A DNA stretch of 36,737 bases from Symsagittifera roscoffensis (GCF_963678635.1 NW_026971371.1:64051-100787); one strand, 5' to 3'; shown: positions 1 to 12,519, numbered from the stretch's first letter. Notes: a model not told the origin generated them from the letters alone. Made by a program: numbers and translations.

Positions 1-3000
1 ATATTTATGTTTTAGGTGTGTATAAATTAAAAGCATGCATGTAGGTAGGTCCAAATCTACTTTTATTATTTGCCTTGTGTGTATATTTTTTTCTTTTAAT
101 TGTAACTATGTAAGTAGGTATGGATGTATCTATATATGTTTTTACCTAGGTATCTTTATCATTTTTTGGGTACTCTTTTTTATGTACTCTTTGGAAGCAA
201 ATCCGGTAACATGACTCTGATTGATTGAAACTTAAACTCACTTTCGATCAAAAATCTGAGCCTAATTGTTCCAGAACAATCTAGAAAACTTCACCAGATA
301 CTCTAGATGAACTATTTTATAAGTCTGTTCTGTGTATCAGTACAAATTTGGTGTGCGTTTGTTCTTATTTTTATTTATGTTTGTGTTAGCAATTGTAAAC
401 TTGTATAGTTATACGTAATTAATGATGCAAGAATGTGGTCACAGAAACAATTTCAGACGGAAAACCGTAATCAGAATCCAAATTATATTTCAAACTCATT
501 GTACTAGTTGTCTTTATTTTTCTGGGTTAATTTATCATTCTTTAAAAGAACCAGTTTTTGTGAATCATCTCATGTTTTAGTCCATGTACCTAGAGATGTT
601 TGCATTTGTGTATGTATGCATTGTTTGCGGTTATGCATTGTCTATGGGTCTTTCAATAGTTTTCTTGTACGTTTTTCAGTGTGCCTTCTTATTTATATCG
701 TTAAGGAACTAATTGGAGACATGTATTTGTAACTGGATATAACTAAACAAACTCAAAGTAATTATTGTCACTGTTTGTCTGGATGACGCAGGGTTCCATC
801 AAAAGTTATTTTAGCACCAATTTTGTACCAGACACATTGTATAACTATTTGTTGGTTAGATTTGTATGTATGTTTGTGTATTTGTATAAGCTTGAGTAGT
901 TCTGAAAAAAACTTGAATGGGTTTTTAATTATGTTCGTTTCCCAAAAAAAACTTCATGGTTAATTTTTGTTATTCGCTTAAACATCCAACATTGTTTAAA
1001 AATTTGTGAACACTTTTATAGAAACTGTAAAAGAACAACACAAACCAGATAATTCATTTACATGTAAGTACTTCTTCACGTATATGTATATAGTCATGTG
1101 TTTGAAAATATGTAATATGCGTATGCGTTTTTATATGTATTTGTAATTACTGCGATTTCATTTACATATTTGATAATATATTTATGTAGGCTTATTTATT
1201 CTTCTGTATAAGTTTTCATTCATTTTTATGATCAAACAAACCCTTTTAGACGCTTAATTAGCATATACAGCTAGAGTTACAACCAAAAACCAAACTCTTT
1301 TCTTTTTTAATGCATTTGGTGTAAACCATTAAAAGTAGTTCAAAAGATACTTTACATGAACAACACTTGTAGCAAGTACTTTAAACGTACATTTGTCTAG
1401 CTGTGTATAATTGTCTAGAGTTTATATAGCTGTTCCTTTAAGTACTTTTCACCACCTATTTTTAAAGCTATGTCTGTGTATTTGTTTGTTTTTAAGTAAT
1501 TCGATTGTTGTCTGTGTGTTATAAATGGTAATTCGTCTATTATGCTTAAAAAAACAACTTGAAACGTATAGCTGCTTGTTGATAATTAGCTTATGTTTAA
1601 ACTCTGAAATGTTTCAATAACTGAGTTGTCTAGAAAGATGTAAAATATAGCAAGAGAAATTATGCATTTAAAAACACATGTGTGTGTGTTTGAGCATAAT
1701 TTTTACTTGTATTTTTTGTGTATATGTTCATGTACAGATGTTTGTATCAGGTAAGTTTATCTGTTTAGAAAAGTAACAAAAGTTAAATTATAACGATAAC
1801 TCGAATCATTCTAATTTTGATTCCGGATTTGTCATGTAATTCTAGAAAAAATATTTGAATTAATTTATATGAGACGTGTGTAATACATGCTGCGTGTATG
1901 CTCCTCTGAACTAGTTATGCATTTTATACAAGAGCATCAAGACCGTAAAACCTTTTCTTTGCGAGGCAAATTTGAGAGCCGTTTTTCAAAATAAGCATTT
2001 TTTCTAGAGGAAACAAAATTTTGGTTTCTTTGTTAATTCTGTTTTTTGAATTATCCATAAATGACTCATAAGTTGCAAACTGTGGATAACTTTGTAAAGA
2101 CTAATTGTGATCATTGTATTGCTTTTTGTTTTTTTATCAAGAATTTGAAAGTTTTCGCTGTTTGAAATTTCCAATAATCACAAAAAGTTTTGAAAACAGA
2201 TAATAAACTGCAACTCAACTGTCACAACGAAGCAGCTCAAAACGCAAAAGAGACTTCAAAGTCTTTCACATAGGCTCCAAGTGTAGCAGAGATTGTTCCA
2301 CTCTGGTCATTTTTCTCTCTTTGAGTTCAGTTGAGGTTTCTCCTCATCTGTTTTCGGGTGTCTGCTCACTGCATCAAGGACCTACTGGAGGCGAAGTAAC
2401 AGGTGTCGAAGTATCTGCAAAGGGGGTAAAAGGAGGCGGAGTTGGTGACTCTATTCCCCAGGCCGACTCTAGCCTCCCAATTTCCTGGAGAGATCCAAAT
2501 TGATTCTCCGATGGAGGAACGCACTCACGATACCACTTGAACAGCAATTGTCACAGAGAGACGAGTAAACCCAGCCCTTCGATTACCATTAGTTTGGCTG
2601 TACCCGCTGAATCAGAAAATAATTTCCGTTAGTAAAAAGACAGTTATTCTCTGATACGCTTTCAAACCAAATTTTCAATTATTTAGGAATTTAATTGGAA
2701 CAATTGTTTGATCTATACTGATACAATCATGATTGTTTGGTTTCAATTGTTGTCTTTTGATGACTAGAAAATCTCCGTGACAAGTTTTATATAAAAAATC
2801 ATGCGTTCATAAGGAGAATCAATCAAACATTTTACAAGAACTTTAAAATTCACTAGCATGAAATAACGGAGAGAAAAATACTTGAGTTAAACGAGATAAG
2901 ATAAAAAACGAAATGAATCAAATGCGTGTTTGCAGGCGCATTGATTCTGTGTTAAATACCAAGAATTATAAATAAAGTAGCCTTAAATGTATTGTTCACT

Positions 3001-3678
3001 ACAGTCCAGGATTGTGCTTTATCTAAACATTAATCCTATTATTAATATTGTACATAAAAATTTGACTTTAAACAAATTTGAGCCATGTATGTTTGGTCTT
3101 CAATGGCTAATCTGTTATGTAGGTGTTTGTTTCCATTTGTGCAACATAAATTTCTGATTTGATAAAGATAAGAATTGCAAAAAATCAAAAAATTTCTAAA
3201 GTGAATTCCTTCACAATTGAACGTGATATAAAGTAGCGGGCTTTGATTATTTGCTGAGAAAAACATGGGCTTAGGTGACGCTGTGTCTGATTTATAAGAA
3301 ACTGATAAGCAAATGATTCGACTATAATTGAACATTTGTATAGATGTGCGTGTCTTATATTTTCGTAATCATTCAGTATATATTAGTTGCTTAATATTTT
3401 TTCCTCTTGTGTGATTTTCCTACTGATCTGTTAACATGAAAATTGAATACATTAAACAGTTATTAATTATTAAACACTGTGGTGAATTGACAAAAAATCT
3501 GAACTAATGCTGACTCATAAAAATGGATTTTGAAATTTGAATTCAATTATTTGTTAGTAATTTTCAAACGATTTTCTAGCCAAACACATCTCAAGTTTTT
3601 TCATATGCGTGCTGGGAGATTTGTTTTTCTCCTTAGCGACATTCTTGACTCTTGATTTTGGTTCAATCGACCAAAGAA
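1..3678. repeat. Left arm of giant inverted repeat
   Basis: This stretch is the reverse complement of 4370 to about 8455. Anchors: bases 5-55 match 8404-8457 inverted, 2321-2590 match 5864-6120 inverted, and the inner edge (ending ccaaagaa at 3678) matches the start of the right arm at 4370. By eye the arms agree at about nine bases in ten or better, with scattered substitutions and small indels, so this is an aged duplication and not a perfect hairpin artefact. The match still holds at base 1, so the arm probably continues beyond the window. The plus strand here is T/G-rich and the right arm is A/C-rich, as inversion requires. I found no transposase gene in it, so the type of element is unknown. 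Confidence 0.93.
3042..3335 (-). other. Short ORF in left arm, partly kept in right arm
   Basis: This is a 97-codon ATG-started frame whose first ~50 codons are also open at 5119-5346 on the plus strand, the mirror position in the right arm. The shared part starts MFNYSRIICLSVSY and contains a SDTASPKP stretch. The right-arm version is then shifted and stops early. I see no known domain, membrane segment or signal peptide that I would trust. The sharing follows from the inverted duplication, so it is not by itself evidence for a protein. I list it as the longest frame in the arms free of simple repeats. Confidence 0.15.
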
Positions 3679-4369
3679 GATTTGGGAGTGAAAAGAAGAA
3701 TTGATTCTTCAGATATAAATTTAGGCTCGTTTAGTTTTGCGTATTCATCACTTTAAAACACAATAAAATTGTAAAAAAAAAATGAGATTTGCACATAATT
3801 TGAATTAAAATTTCTCTGAAATTGGTTTAAACTCGACTCATTAAAAAAAACTCACTTTTTGACGATCTGCGTAACATGCATTGCACAAAGATTCTGATGG
3901 GTAATCGTTTTTTTCCGTAATTTTTTGGAGTCTCTTGATAGTCTGACCAGTAACATGAATCATTCGAGTTCTCATATGAAAAAGTCTCTGTATAACTTTG
4001 AGTATCATTAGCCATACAATCGTCAACGTTAGGATTTCTGCGGGTCATTTCGAGAGTTACTTTTCAAAAGATTTCAAAATTTTCCAATGATTTTTCAACT
4101 GAGACAAAAATAGTCAGAAAGAATTCTAGAATAATAAGAAGTTTTTTCGACAGTAACAAAAGTTTTCGTTAACCAAAACAGAATTCAAAATCAGACATGC
4201 ACAACAACTATATGAAAAAATTTCAAGTTGTGTAATTTATAATCAGTTTTTCAAGTAATTGGTGAACTTTGTAAGGAAAGAAAACGATTAGCTCGAACAC
4301 ATTCTAGTTTTTTAATATGCGCAATACCACCATATACATAACAGTGTAATTTGCCCTAACACATTTCAT
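3679..4369. other. Unique spacer of the inverted repeat
   Basis: About 690 bases separate the two arms and are not repeated between them. The sequence is AT-rich. Its only feature is the GATA-finger-like relic on the minus strand at 3856-4048. The rest, including the poly-A tract near 3772-3782, shows nothing I can name. Confidence 0.8.
3856..4048 (-). pseudogene. GATA-type zinc-finger-like exon relic
   Basis: Reading the minus strand from an ATG at 4048, the frame runs through Cys-Tyr-Trp-Ser and then Gln-Glu-Thr-Pro. After a one-base shift at a run of seven A (about 3909-3915) it continues as PSESLCNACYADRQK. The order C-x2-(S)-x5-T-P, then Leu-Cys-Asn-Ala-Cys, matches the layout of a GATA zinc finger (C-x2-C, T-P-x-W-R, then L-C-N-A-C-G). 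Here the second Cys is Ser and the Trp-Arg pair is missing. The frame runs directly into a GTGAG splice-donor-like site at 3855, which suggests a true exon end. The shift lies in a homopolymer, so it could be a sequencing error, but the lost cysteine argues for a relic. No partner exon was found nearby. Confidence 0.45.
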
Positions 4370-4681
4370 TTCTTTGGTCGATTGAACCAAAATCAAGAGT
4401 CAAGATTGTCGCTAAGGAGAAAAACAAATCTCCCAGCACGCATATGAAAAAACTTGAGATGGGTTTGGCTAGAAAATCGTTTGAAAATTACTAACAAATA
4501 TTTGAATTCAAATTTCAAAATCCAATTTTATGAGTCGGCATTAGTTCAGAATTTTTGTCAGTTCACCACAGTGTTTATTAATTAATAACTGTTCAATGTA
4601 TTCAAATTTCATGTTAACAGATCAGATAAAATCACACTAGAGGAAAAAATATTAAGCAACTAATATATACTGAATGATTAC

Positions 4682-5088
4682 AATTTTAACGGTTTAAAAA
4701 TTGAGCAATCATTTTTTCAATACTAAAAGTTATTATCTTAAAAAAACATTCAATTTTTAAAAAAAGTCAGTAGATCTACCTAAAGATAGGAACCATTTAT
4801 AATTAGAAACTGAAAAGTTTTTTTTTCATAAATTATTTGGTTGTGTGGAAATTCGATCATAAGCCGCTCACAAAAAAATGAAAAATAGAATTTTTATTTC
4901 GTTAAAAAACTTTGATGTATTAACCGGTTTGGTTATAGTACAGATACTCTACATAGTAGAATATTCTAGATTTTCCTAACGAGTCTGGAGCCACAATTAG
5001 GTTGAGGTGCAACTAATCTTCTAACTATTGTGTGTTTCTGAAAATATATACACATCTAAAAACAATAACCAAAGCATATTTACTCACA
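4682..5088. mobile_element. About 400-bp insertion in right arm
   Basis: The left arm reads continuously through 3340-3385, while the right arm is interrupted between tgaatgattac (ending 4681) and the matching aagtataagacacgc (from about 5090). The extra ~405 bases are AT-rich and noncoding, with a poly-A tract and several poly-T tracts. I see no clear target-site duplication or terminal inverted repeat, so this could be an insertion here or a deletion from the left arm. It shows that the arms have evolved separately. Confidence 0.55.
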
Positions 5089-5863
5089 CGAAAGTATAAG
5101 ACACGCAAATCTATACAAATGTTCAATTATAGTCGAATCATTTGCTTATCAGTTTCTTATATATCAGACACAGCGTCACCTAAGCCCATATTTTTCTCAG
5201 CAAATAACCAAAGCCCGCTACTTTATATCAGGTTGAATTGTAAAGGATTTCACTTTAGAAATTTTTCGATTTTGTGCAAATGTTATCTATATCAAATCAG
5301 ATTTTATGTTGCACAAATGGAAAGGAACACCTACATAACAGATTAGCCGTTGAAGACCAGATATACATGGCTCAAATTTGTTTAAAGTCAAAATTTTATG
5401 TACAATATTAATAATAGGATTAAAGTTGAGACAAAGCACGATCCTGGACTGTAGTGAACAATACATATGAAGGCTATTTTATTTATAATTTTTGATATTT
5501 AACACAGAAGCAATGCGCCTGCAAACACACATTTGATTCATTTCGTTTTTTATCTTATCCCGTTAAAATCAAGTATTTTCCCTCCGTTATTTCAAGCTAG
5601 TGAATTTTAAAGTTCTTGTAAAATTTTTGATTGATTCTCCTTATGAACGCATGATTTTTTATATAAAACTTGTCACGGAGATTTTCTAGTCATCAAAAGA
5701 CAACAATTGAAACCAAACAATCATGATTGGATCAGTATAGATCATACAATTGTTCCAATTAAATTCCTAAATAATTAAAAATTTGGTTTGAAAGCGTATC
5801 AGAGAAGAATTGTCTTTTCACTAACGGAAGTTATTTACTGATTCAGCGGGTACAGCCAAACTA

Positions 5864-6079
5864 ATGGTAATCGAAGGGCTGGATTTACTCGTCTCTCTGG
5901 GACAATTGCTGTTCAAGTGGTATCGTGAGTGCGTTCCTCCATCGGATAATCAATTTGGATCTCTCCAGGAAATTGTGAGGCTAGAGTCGGCCTGGGCAAT
6001 AGAGTCACTAACTCCGCCTCATATTACCTCCTTTGCAGATACTTCGACTCCTAATACTTCGCCTCCAGTAGGTCCTTGA
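5864..6079 (+). other. 71-codon ORF in right arm, broken in left arm
   Basis: This ATG-started frame begins MVIEGLDLLVSLGQ and ends in a Thr/Ser/Pro-rich tail. The mirror copy on the minus strand near 2370-2590 has the same frame but carries a TGA where this copy has GGA at codon 13. Between the copies many differences change the residue, so there is no sign of selection on the protein. This is the most GC-rich and least repetitive part of the arms and may descend from a captured gene fragment. I do not recognise it. Confidence 0.2.
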
Positions 6080-8455
6080 TGCAGTGAGCAGACACCCGAA
6101 AAATGATGAGGAGAAACCTCAACTGCACCCAAAGAGAAAAAATTGACCAGAGTGGAACAATCTCTGCTACACTTGGAGCCTATGTGAAAGACTTTGAAGT
6201 CACTTTTGCGTTTTGAGCTGCTTCATTGTGACAGTTGAGTTGCAGTTTATTATCTGTTATCAAAACTTTTTGTGATTTTTGGAAATTTCAAACAGCGAAA
6301 ACTTTCAAATTCTTGATAAAAAAAACAAAAAGCAAAACAATGAACAAAATTAGTCTTTACAAAGTTATCCACAGTTTGCAACTTATGAGTCATTTATGGA
6401 TAGTTCAAAAAACAGAATTAACAAAGAAACCAAAATTTACTTCTTCTAGAAAAAATGCTTATTTTGAAAAACGGCTCACAAATTTGCCTCGCAAAGAAGA
6501 CGTTTTACGGTCTTGATGCTCTTGTATAAAATGCATAACTAGTTCAGAGGAGCATACACGCAGCATGTATTATGCACGTCGCATATAAATTAATTCATAT
6601 ATTTTTTCTAGAATTACTTGACAAATCCGGAATCAAAATTAGAATGATTCGAGTTATCGTTATAATATAATTTTTGTTACACTTCTAAACAGATAAACTT
6701 ACATGATACAAATATCTGTACATGAACATATACACAAAAAATACAAGTAAAATTTATGCTCAAACACACACACACATGTGTTTTTAAATGCATAATTTCT
6801 AGTGGTATATTTTACATCTTTCTAGACAACTCAGTTATTGAAACATTTCAGAGTTTAAACATAAGCTAATATTCAACAAGCAGCTATACGTTTCAAGTTG
6901 TTTTGTTAAGCATAATACACAAATTACCATTTAAAACACACAGAAAAAAATCTAATTACCTAAAAACAAACAAATACACAGACATAGCATTAGAAAATAA
7001 GTGGTGGAAAGTACTTAAAGGAAAAGCTATATAAACTCTAGACAATTATACGCAGCTAAACAAATGTACGTTTAAAGTACTTGCTACAAGTGTTGTTCAT
7101 GTAAAGTATCTTGTGAACTACTTTTGATGGTTTCAACCAAATGCATTAAAGAAGAAAACAGTTTGATTTTTAGTTGTAATTCTAGCTGTATACGGTAATT
7201 AAACGTCTAAAAGGGTTTGTTTGATCATATAAATGAATGAAAACTTATACAGAAGAATAAATCAGCCTAGATAAACATATTATCAAACATGTAAATGAAA
7301 TCACAGTAATTAAAAATACATATAAAAACGCATACGCATATTACATATTTTCAAACACATGACTACATATATATATACGTGAAGAAGTACTTACATACAA
7401 ATGAATTATCTGGTTTGTGTTGTTCTTTAACAGTTTCTATAAAAGTTTTCACAAATTTTTACACAATGTTTGATGTTTAAGCGAATAACAAAAAACAACC
7501 ATGAAATTTTTTTGGGAAACCAACATAATTAAAAACCCATTCAAGTTTTTTTCAGAACTATTCAAGCTTATACAAATACACAAACACACATACAAAGCTA
7601 ACCAACAAATAGTTATACAATGTGTCTGGTACAAAATTGGTGCTAAAATAACTTTTGATGGAACCCTGCGTCATCCAGACAAACAGTGACAACAAGTACT
7701 TCGAGTTTGTTTTGTTATATCCAGTTACAAATACATGTCTCCAATTAGTTCCTTAACGATATAAATAAGAAGGCACACTAAAAAACGTACAAGAAAACAT
7801 TTGAAAGACCCATAGACAATGCATAACCGCAAACAATGCATACATACACAAATGCAAACATCTCTAGGTACATGGACTAAAACATGAGATGATTCACAAA
7901 AACTGGTTCTTTTAAAGAATGATAAAATAACCCAGAAAAATAAAGACAACTAGTACAATGAGTTTGAAATATAATTTGGATTCTGATTTTGGTTTTCCGT
8001 CTGAAATTGTTTCTGTGACCACATTTTTACATCATTAATTACGTATAAACATACAAGTTTACAATTGCTAAGACAAACATGTATAAAAATAAGAACAAAC
8101 GCACACCAAATTTGTACTGATACACAGAACAGACTTATGAAATAGTTCATCTAGAGTATCTGGTGAAGTTTTCTAGATTGTTCTAGATTGTAACAATTAG
8201 GCTCAGAATTTTGATCGAAATTGTGTTTAAGTTTCAATCATTTAGAGTCATGTTTCCAGAATTGCTTCCAAAGAGTACATATAAAAGAGTACCCAACAAA
8301 TAATAAAGATACCTAGGTAAAAACATTTATAGATACATCCATACATACTTACATAGTTACAAGTAAAAGAAAAATATATATACACACGAGCCAAATAATG
8401 AAATTAGATTTGGACCTACCTACATGCATGCTTTTAATTTATACACACCTAAAAT

Positions 8456-8744
8456 ATGTTTATCAAACATACATCAATCCATATACATGCATACAATTTA
8501 CACGTAAGTATAAAAATCGTTAACACCAACATAGAGTCCTTATCTAAAATCAAAGAATTTTGTATACCATGAATCGTGTATATCTACCACACCTATAATC
8601 AAACAATCACATATGAAAATATAGATACATCAGTACATACCTGCAAATAACATGTGTAAACATTTCAGTCGCCCAAAAATGTTGCAACAAACTTTTTCAA
8701 GAAATTCTTCAATACTCGAGTTTGGTGTCTGCGTAGATGTGGAG

Positions 8745-8749
<5 letters not shown>
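8456..8749. other. Short flank between inverted repeat and microsatellite
   Basis: This is A/C-rich sequence of the same style as the right arm (words such as acatacat and atacatgcatac). It may be the continuation of the arm, but its partner lies outside the window. I see no gene. Confidence 0.5.
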
Positions 8750-8783
<34 letters not shown>

Positions 8784-8893
8784 ATTCTTTCTCTCTCTCT
8801 CTTTCTCTTTTTTCTTTTTTTTTATCTATCACTATCTAACTATCTATCTCTTCTCTCTCCCTTCTCTGTCTATCTACCTTTCTATCTATCTAC

Positions 8894-8985
<92 letters not shown>

Positions 8986-8994
8986 ATATCTATA

Positions 8995-9025
<31 letters not shown>

Positions 9026-9180
9026 ATATCTATCTATCTATCTATCTATCTACCTATCTATATACCTAGCTATCTTTCTCTTTCTCTCTCCGTCTCTCTC
9101 TCGCTCTCTCTCTCTCTCTCTTTCTCTCTCTCTGTCCCTCTCTCTCTCTCTCTTTCTTGCTTTCTCTATCTCTTTTTTTC
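8750..9180. repeat. Compound (CT)n / (TATC)n microsatellite
   Basis: A CT-dinucleotide block (about 8752-8810) is followed by a long run of the tetranucleotide TATC (about 8881-9065, interrupted by a few TATA units) and a second CT-rich block (about 9070-9170). The long open frames across it (8652-9224 and 8737-9069) translate to repeats of Ser-Leu and Ile-Tyr-Leu-Ser. They are open only because the repeat lacks stop codons. Confidence 0.97.
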
Positions 9181-9185
9181 AAAAA

Positions 9186-10455
9186 CTATACATAGCGATC
9201 ATTAGGTATAAATTTTTTTCATAGGGATCATTAGGTATAAATTTTTTACATAGGGATCATTAGGCATAAAAATTTTACATAGGGATCATTAGGAATAATA
9301 TTTACATAAGGATCATTAGGTATAATTATTTTACATAGGGACCATTAGGTATAAATATTTTACATAGGGATCATTAGCTATAAAAATTATACATAGGGAT
9401 CATTAGGTATAAACTTTTTTACATAGGGATCATTAGGTATAAATTTTCTTATATAGGGATCATTAGGTAAAAATTTTTTACATAGGGATCATTTGGTATA
9501 AAAATATTTCATAGGGATCATTAGGTATAATTTTATCACATAGGGATCATTAGGTATAAAAATTTTACATAGGAATCATTAGGTATAAATATTTTACATA
9601 GGGATCATTAGGTATAAATTTTTTACATAGGGATCATTAGGTATAAGTTATTACATAGGGATCATTTGGTATAAATGTTTTACATAGGGATCATTAGGTA
9701 TAGATATTTTACATAGGGATCATTAGGTATAGTTTTTATACATAGGGATCATTAGGTATAGATATTTTACATAGGGATCATTAGTAAATATTTTACATAG
9801 GGATCACTAGGTATAAATATTTTACATAGGGATCATTAGGTATAATTTTTTTTACATAGGGATCATTAGGTATAAATTTTTTACATAGGGATAATTAGGT
9901 ATAAATATTTTAGATAGTGATCATTACGTTTAAATTTTTAACGTAGGGATCATTAGGTATACATTTTTACATAGGGACCATTAGGATTAAATAATTTACC
10001 TAGGGATCACTAGGTATAAATATTTTACGTAGGGATCATTAGGTATAAATTTTTTACATAGGGATCATTAGGTATAAGTTATTACATAGGGATCATTAGG
10101 TATAAATGTTTTACATAGGGATCATTAGGTATAAATATTTTACATAGGGATCATTAGGTATAAATTTTTTACATAGGGATAATTAGGTATAAATATTTTA
10201 GATAGTGATCATTAGGTTTAAATTTTTAACGTAGGGATCATAGGTATAAATTTTTACATAGGGACCATAAGGTATAAAAATTTTTCTTAGGGATCACTAG
10301 GTTTAGTTTTTTTACATAGGGATCATTAGGTATAAATATTTTACATAGGGATCATTAGGTATAAATAATTTACCTAGGGATCACTAGGTATAAATATTTT
10401 ACGTAGGTATCATTAGGTATAAATTTTTACATAGGGATCATTAGGTATACTCTAT
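9186..10455. repeat. About 31-bp minisatellite array, roughly 40 units
   Basis: The unit is close to acatagggatcattaggta followed by an AT-rich tail such as taaatatttt, with length varying from about 29 to 33. The core gggatcattagg is the most constant part and the AT tail is the most variable. Rare variants recur in the same order: the atagttattac-type unit at 9640 and 10071, the gggataattagg unit at 9888 and 10176, and the ataatttacctaggg unit at 9991 and 10365. This indicates later multi-unit duplications with internal loss. There are no unique spacers, so it is not a CRISPR array. Confidence 0.97.
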
Positions 10456-10475
10456 ACCCAATGATCCCTGTAGGG
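10432..10475. repeat. Inverted terminal unit of the minisatellite (hairpin)
   Basis: The last forward unit (catagggatcattaggtata) is followed after two bases by tatacccaatgatccctgta, the same unit in reverse orientation with minor mismatches. The two can pair as a stem of about 19 bases with a very small loop. It is the only inverted unit I see in the array, and it sits exactly at the array edge. Confidence 0.8.
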
Positions 10476-10485
10476 TTCACCTACA

Positions 10486-10503
10486 CCCCCCCCCCCCCCC
10501 CCC
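10486..10503. repeat. Run of 18 C
   Basis: A homopolymer of 18 cytosines lies just after the array and its inverted terminal unit. Its length may be inexact because such runs are difficult to sequence. It marks the border between the array and duplicated segment A. Confidence 0.9.
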
Positions 10504-12495
10504 GATCCCAGTGTCGTATATCTATACTACTAACATTGGACGCAATCAAGACTAACTTTCTCCATCGATTTTTCCCCGATACTGAAACCTCGTAAGTATG
10601 AATTTTATTACTAACTCTAATATAACAAGCAAGACACTCACAATTTTCACCGGTGCTTTTCGCAACTTTCTTCTAGATTTCACCATTCACTCGTCTAAAA
10701 AACTAAAAACAAAATAAAAAATCACAAACTCTTTTTTCAAATTATCAATTTTAATCTAACAATGAAACTGAAAAACTCAACTCCAATAAACTTCATTACA
10801 AATGCCCTAAAGTAAAAATTATGTTGTAAAATTTTTAAAATACGAAGCAGTAACTTAAAAGGATGTTAATAAATTACAAGAAACTGAATTTTTTAGGTGT
10901 GATTTTTTTTTGAATAATTGACACACACTTTATCCACCAAACTCGCACAAATCCTCCAACGTAGCAATGTTTATTATATGAATTTCAAGGTTCAACAAAA
11001 ACTGATAACATATCTAATCTGTTTTCACGCGTTTCAAACTTTCCTTTCACCAGGTTGGAAAGATTTATGGGTAAGCTTAAGCTAACCAACGCAGCTTACT
11101 AATACCACAAAACCAACCACAAGTATAGAAAAGTCTCACGGTACTCAGACCAAACTAAACCCAGATAAAAACTGGACAAATTATTCCCTTGAAACCCAGT
11201 TTCAAGTTTTATCGAAATCACTTAAGACACCAAAAAGTCAAAAACCAAAAACATAACAATTTGTTTTTGATAAAAAGGCACAAACAAAAACAAAAAAAAG
11301 AAAAACACCTGATGAAAGAGAACAAAAAAGTAGAACACAAAAAAATACTCTGCTCAAAGAGACTGTAAATTTCATACTCCATCAACTTGCTTCGCTACCC
11401 AATAGGACATCCTGAGCGCTCACCGTTCTACAACTCACCGCTCTACAACCACGCTTAAGACACGCACTCAAGTTTTGACGAGAGTTCCTCTGGGTGATCG
11501 ACTCTTTAAACTAAACGAAACTATGCAAAAACATTTTGCGAAAACGACTAAGAAATATCATAACCAAAATTCATCTCACTTACAAAATTTACATTTATTA
11601 TGCAATAAATAAAAAAATTTTAGAGCCAACGGAAGGAGCAGCAAGGAAATATGAAAACTCAATTACAACTCTGTAATGGCAATTCTATTAGGTTTGTTGT
11701 CATAGTCACTACCCCAAAAGGACTTAAAGTATGACCCAATATCTTCGCAAAAGTATGACCCAACATCTTCGCAAAGAAAAACCATTGAAACAGACCAATG
11801 GCCGACTCGATGTTGATCTAACAGACAGATCCTAGTCACTTGGCACTTCACACAGAAAGGTCAAAACCCATCTTGCATGTTGTCTCGCTCTAGCTTAACG
11901 AAATCAACACATCATTGCATCAATCTGAAATCTTGACACGATCATTCAAGAAAATTTAGGATCAGCGGGACTCACTTTTGGATCACAAAGAACTGTTATT
12001 TTTCTCTCTACGAAGTCATCTACATCTCTCCTTCCTTCACGCAGTCACTGCTTCAAAAGAACACTACTCCAAAAAACCATGAAATCCATTCTTCACTGCA
12101 ATAAACAAATGGAAAAATATTAATTCTCTAAAACCCAGATGGGTGGAACCGATTTAAAACTAGTGTTCATAACAAATTTTATTCTTGATAGAACTATCCC
12201 TAAAAATTTTAAAGAGATATATTAAAACCACTTATAAGAAATTCGATAACATAATCGCTCGCGCACTAACAAACACCGGAGCTTACAAGCCGTTTTTAAT
12301 AAATTTAACCACTTTGCACTATTATTTTAGTTCTTTAAACCAAAGGAAAAAGACATTCACTGCTCACACGAAATCATGCCAACGACAAAACTAACCCACA
12401 CAAGCACAATTTAAAAACATTATATATTCATCTCTTTAAATTAATATTAACTAACCAATCGTATTCCACAATTAACACTGACAATTATTTGTAGA

Positions 12496-12519
12496 GCTGA
12501 AACTACTTGTAGTTTCAGC
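12496..12519. promoter_or_regulatory. Palindrome upstream of GTPase pseudogene (copy A)
   Basis: The sequence gctgaaactac, two T, then gtagtttcagc is a perfect 11-base inverted repeat. It lies about 285 bases upstream of the pseudogene ATG. It corresponds to 17896-17923 and 28958-28985. In this copy the outermost pairs are damaged (ga instead of gt before gctg), in keeping with the decay of the gene it precedes. Confidence 0.75.

Larger units (their letters stand above)
4370..8455. repeat. Right arm of giant inverted repeat
   Basis: This is the reverse-complement partner of 1-3678. It is about 400 bases longer, mostly because of extra sequence at 4682-5088 that is absent from the left arm. 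Plus-strand composition is rich in A and C, with many short tacata/cacaca words. No coding region of recognisable family is present. Frames open here and in the left arm (for example 7725-7949 minus and 508-732 plus) begin at non-ATG codons, and their translations are low in complexity. Confidence 0.92.

Noticed and set aside
8652-9224. Open frames of 190 and 110 codons across the CT/TATC region
   Set aside because: They are translations of a microsatellite in frames lacking stops, with no non-repetitive protein segment.
9186-10455. Regular ~31-bp repeats resembling a CRISPR array
   Set aside because: Units are head to tail with no unique spacers, variation is confined to AT tails, and the setting is a eukaryotic genome.
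12185-12394. 69-codon frame conserved at 17575-17784
   Set aside because: It begins at TTG, lies in the duplicated noncoding upstream region, and is broken in copy B.
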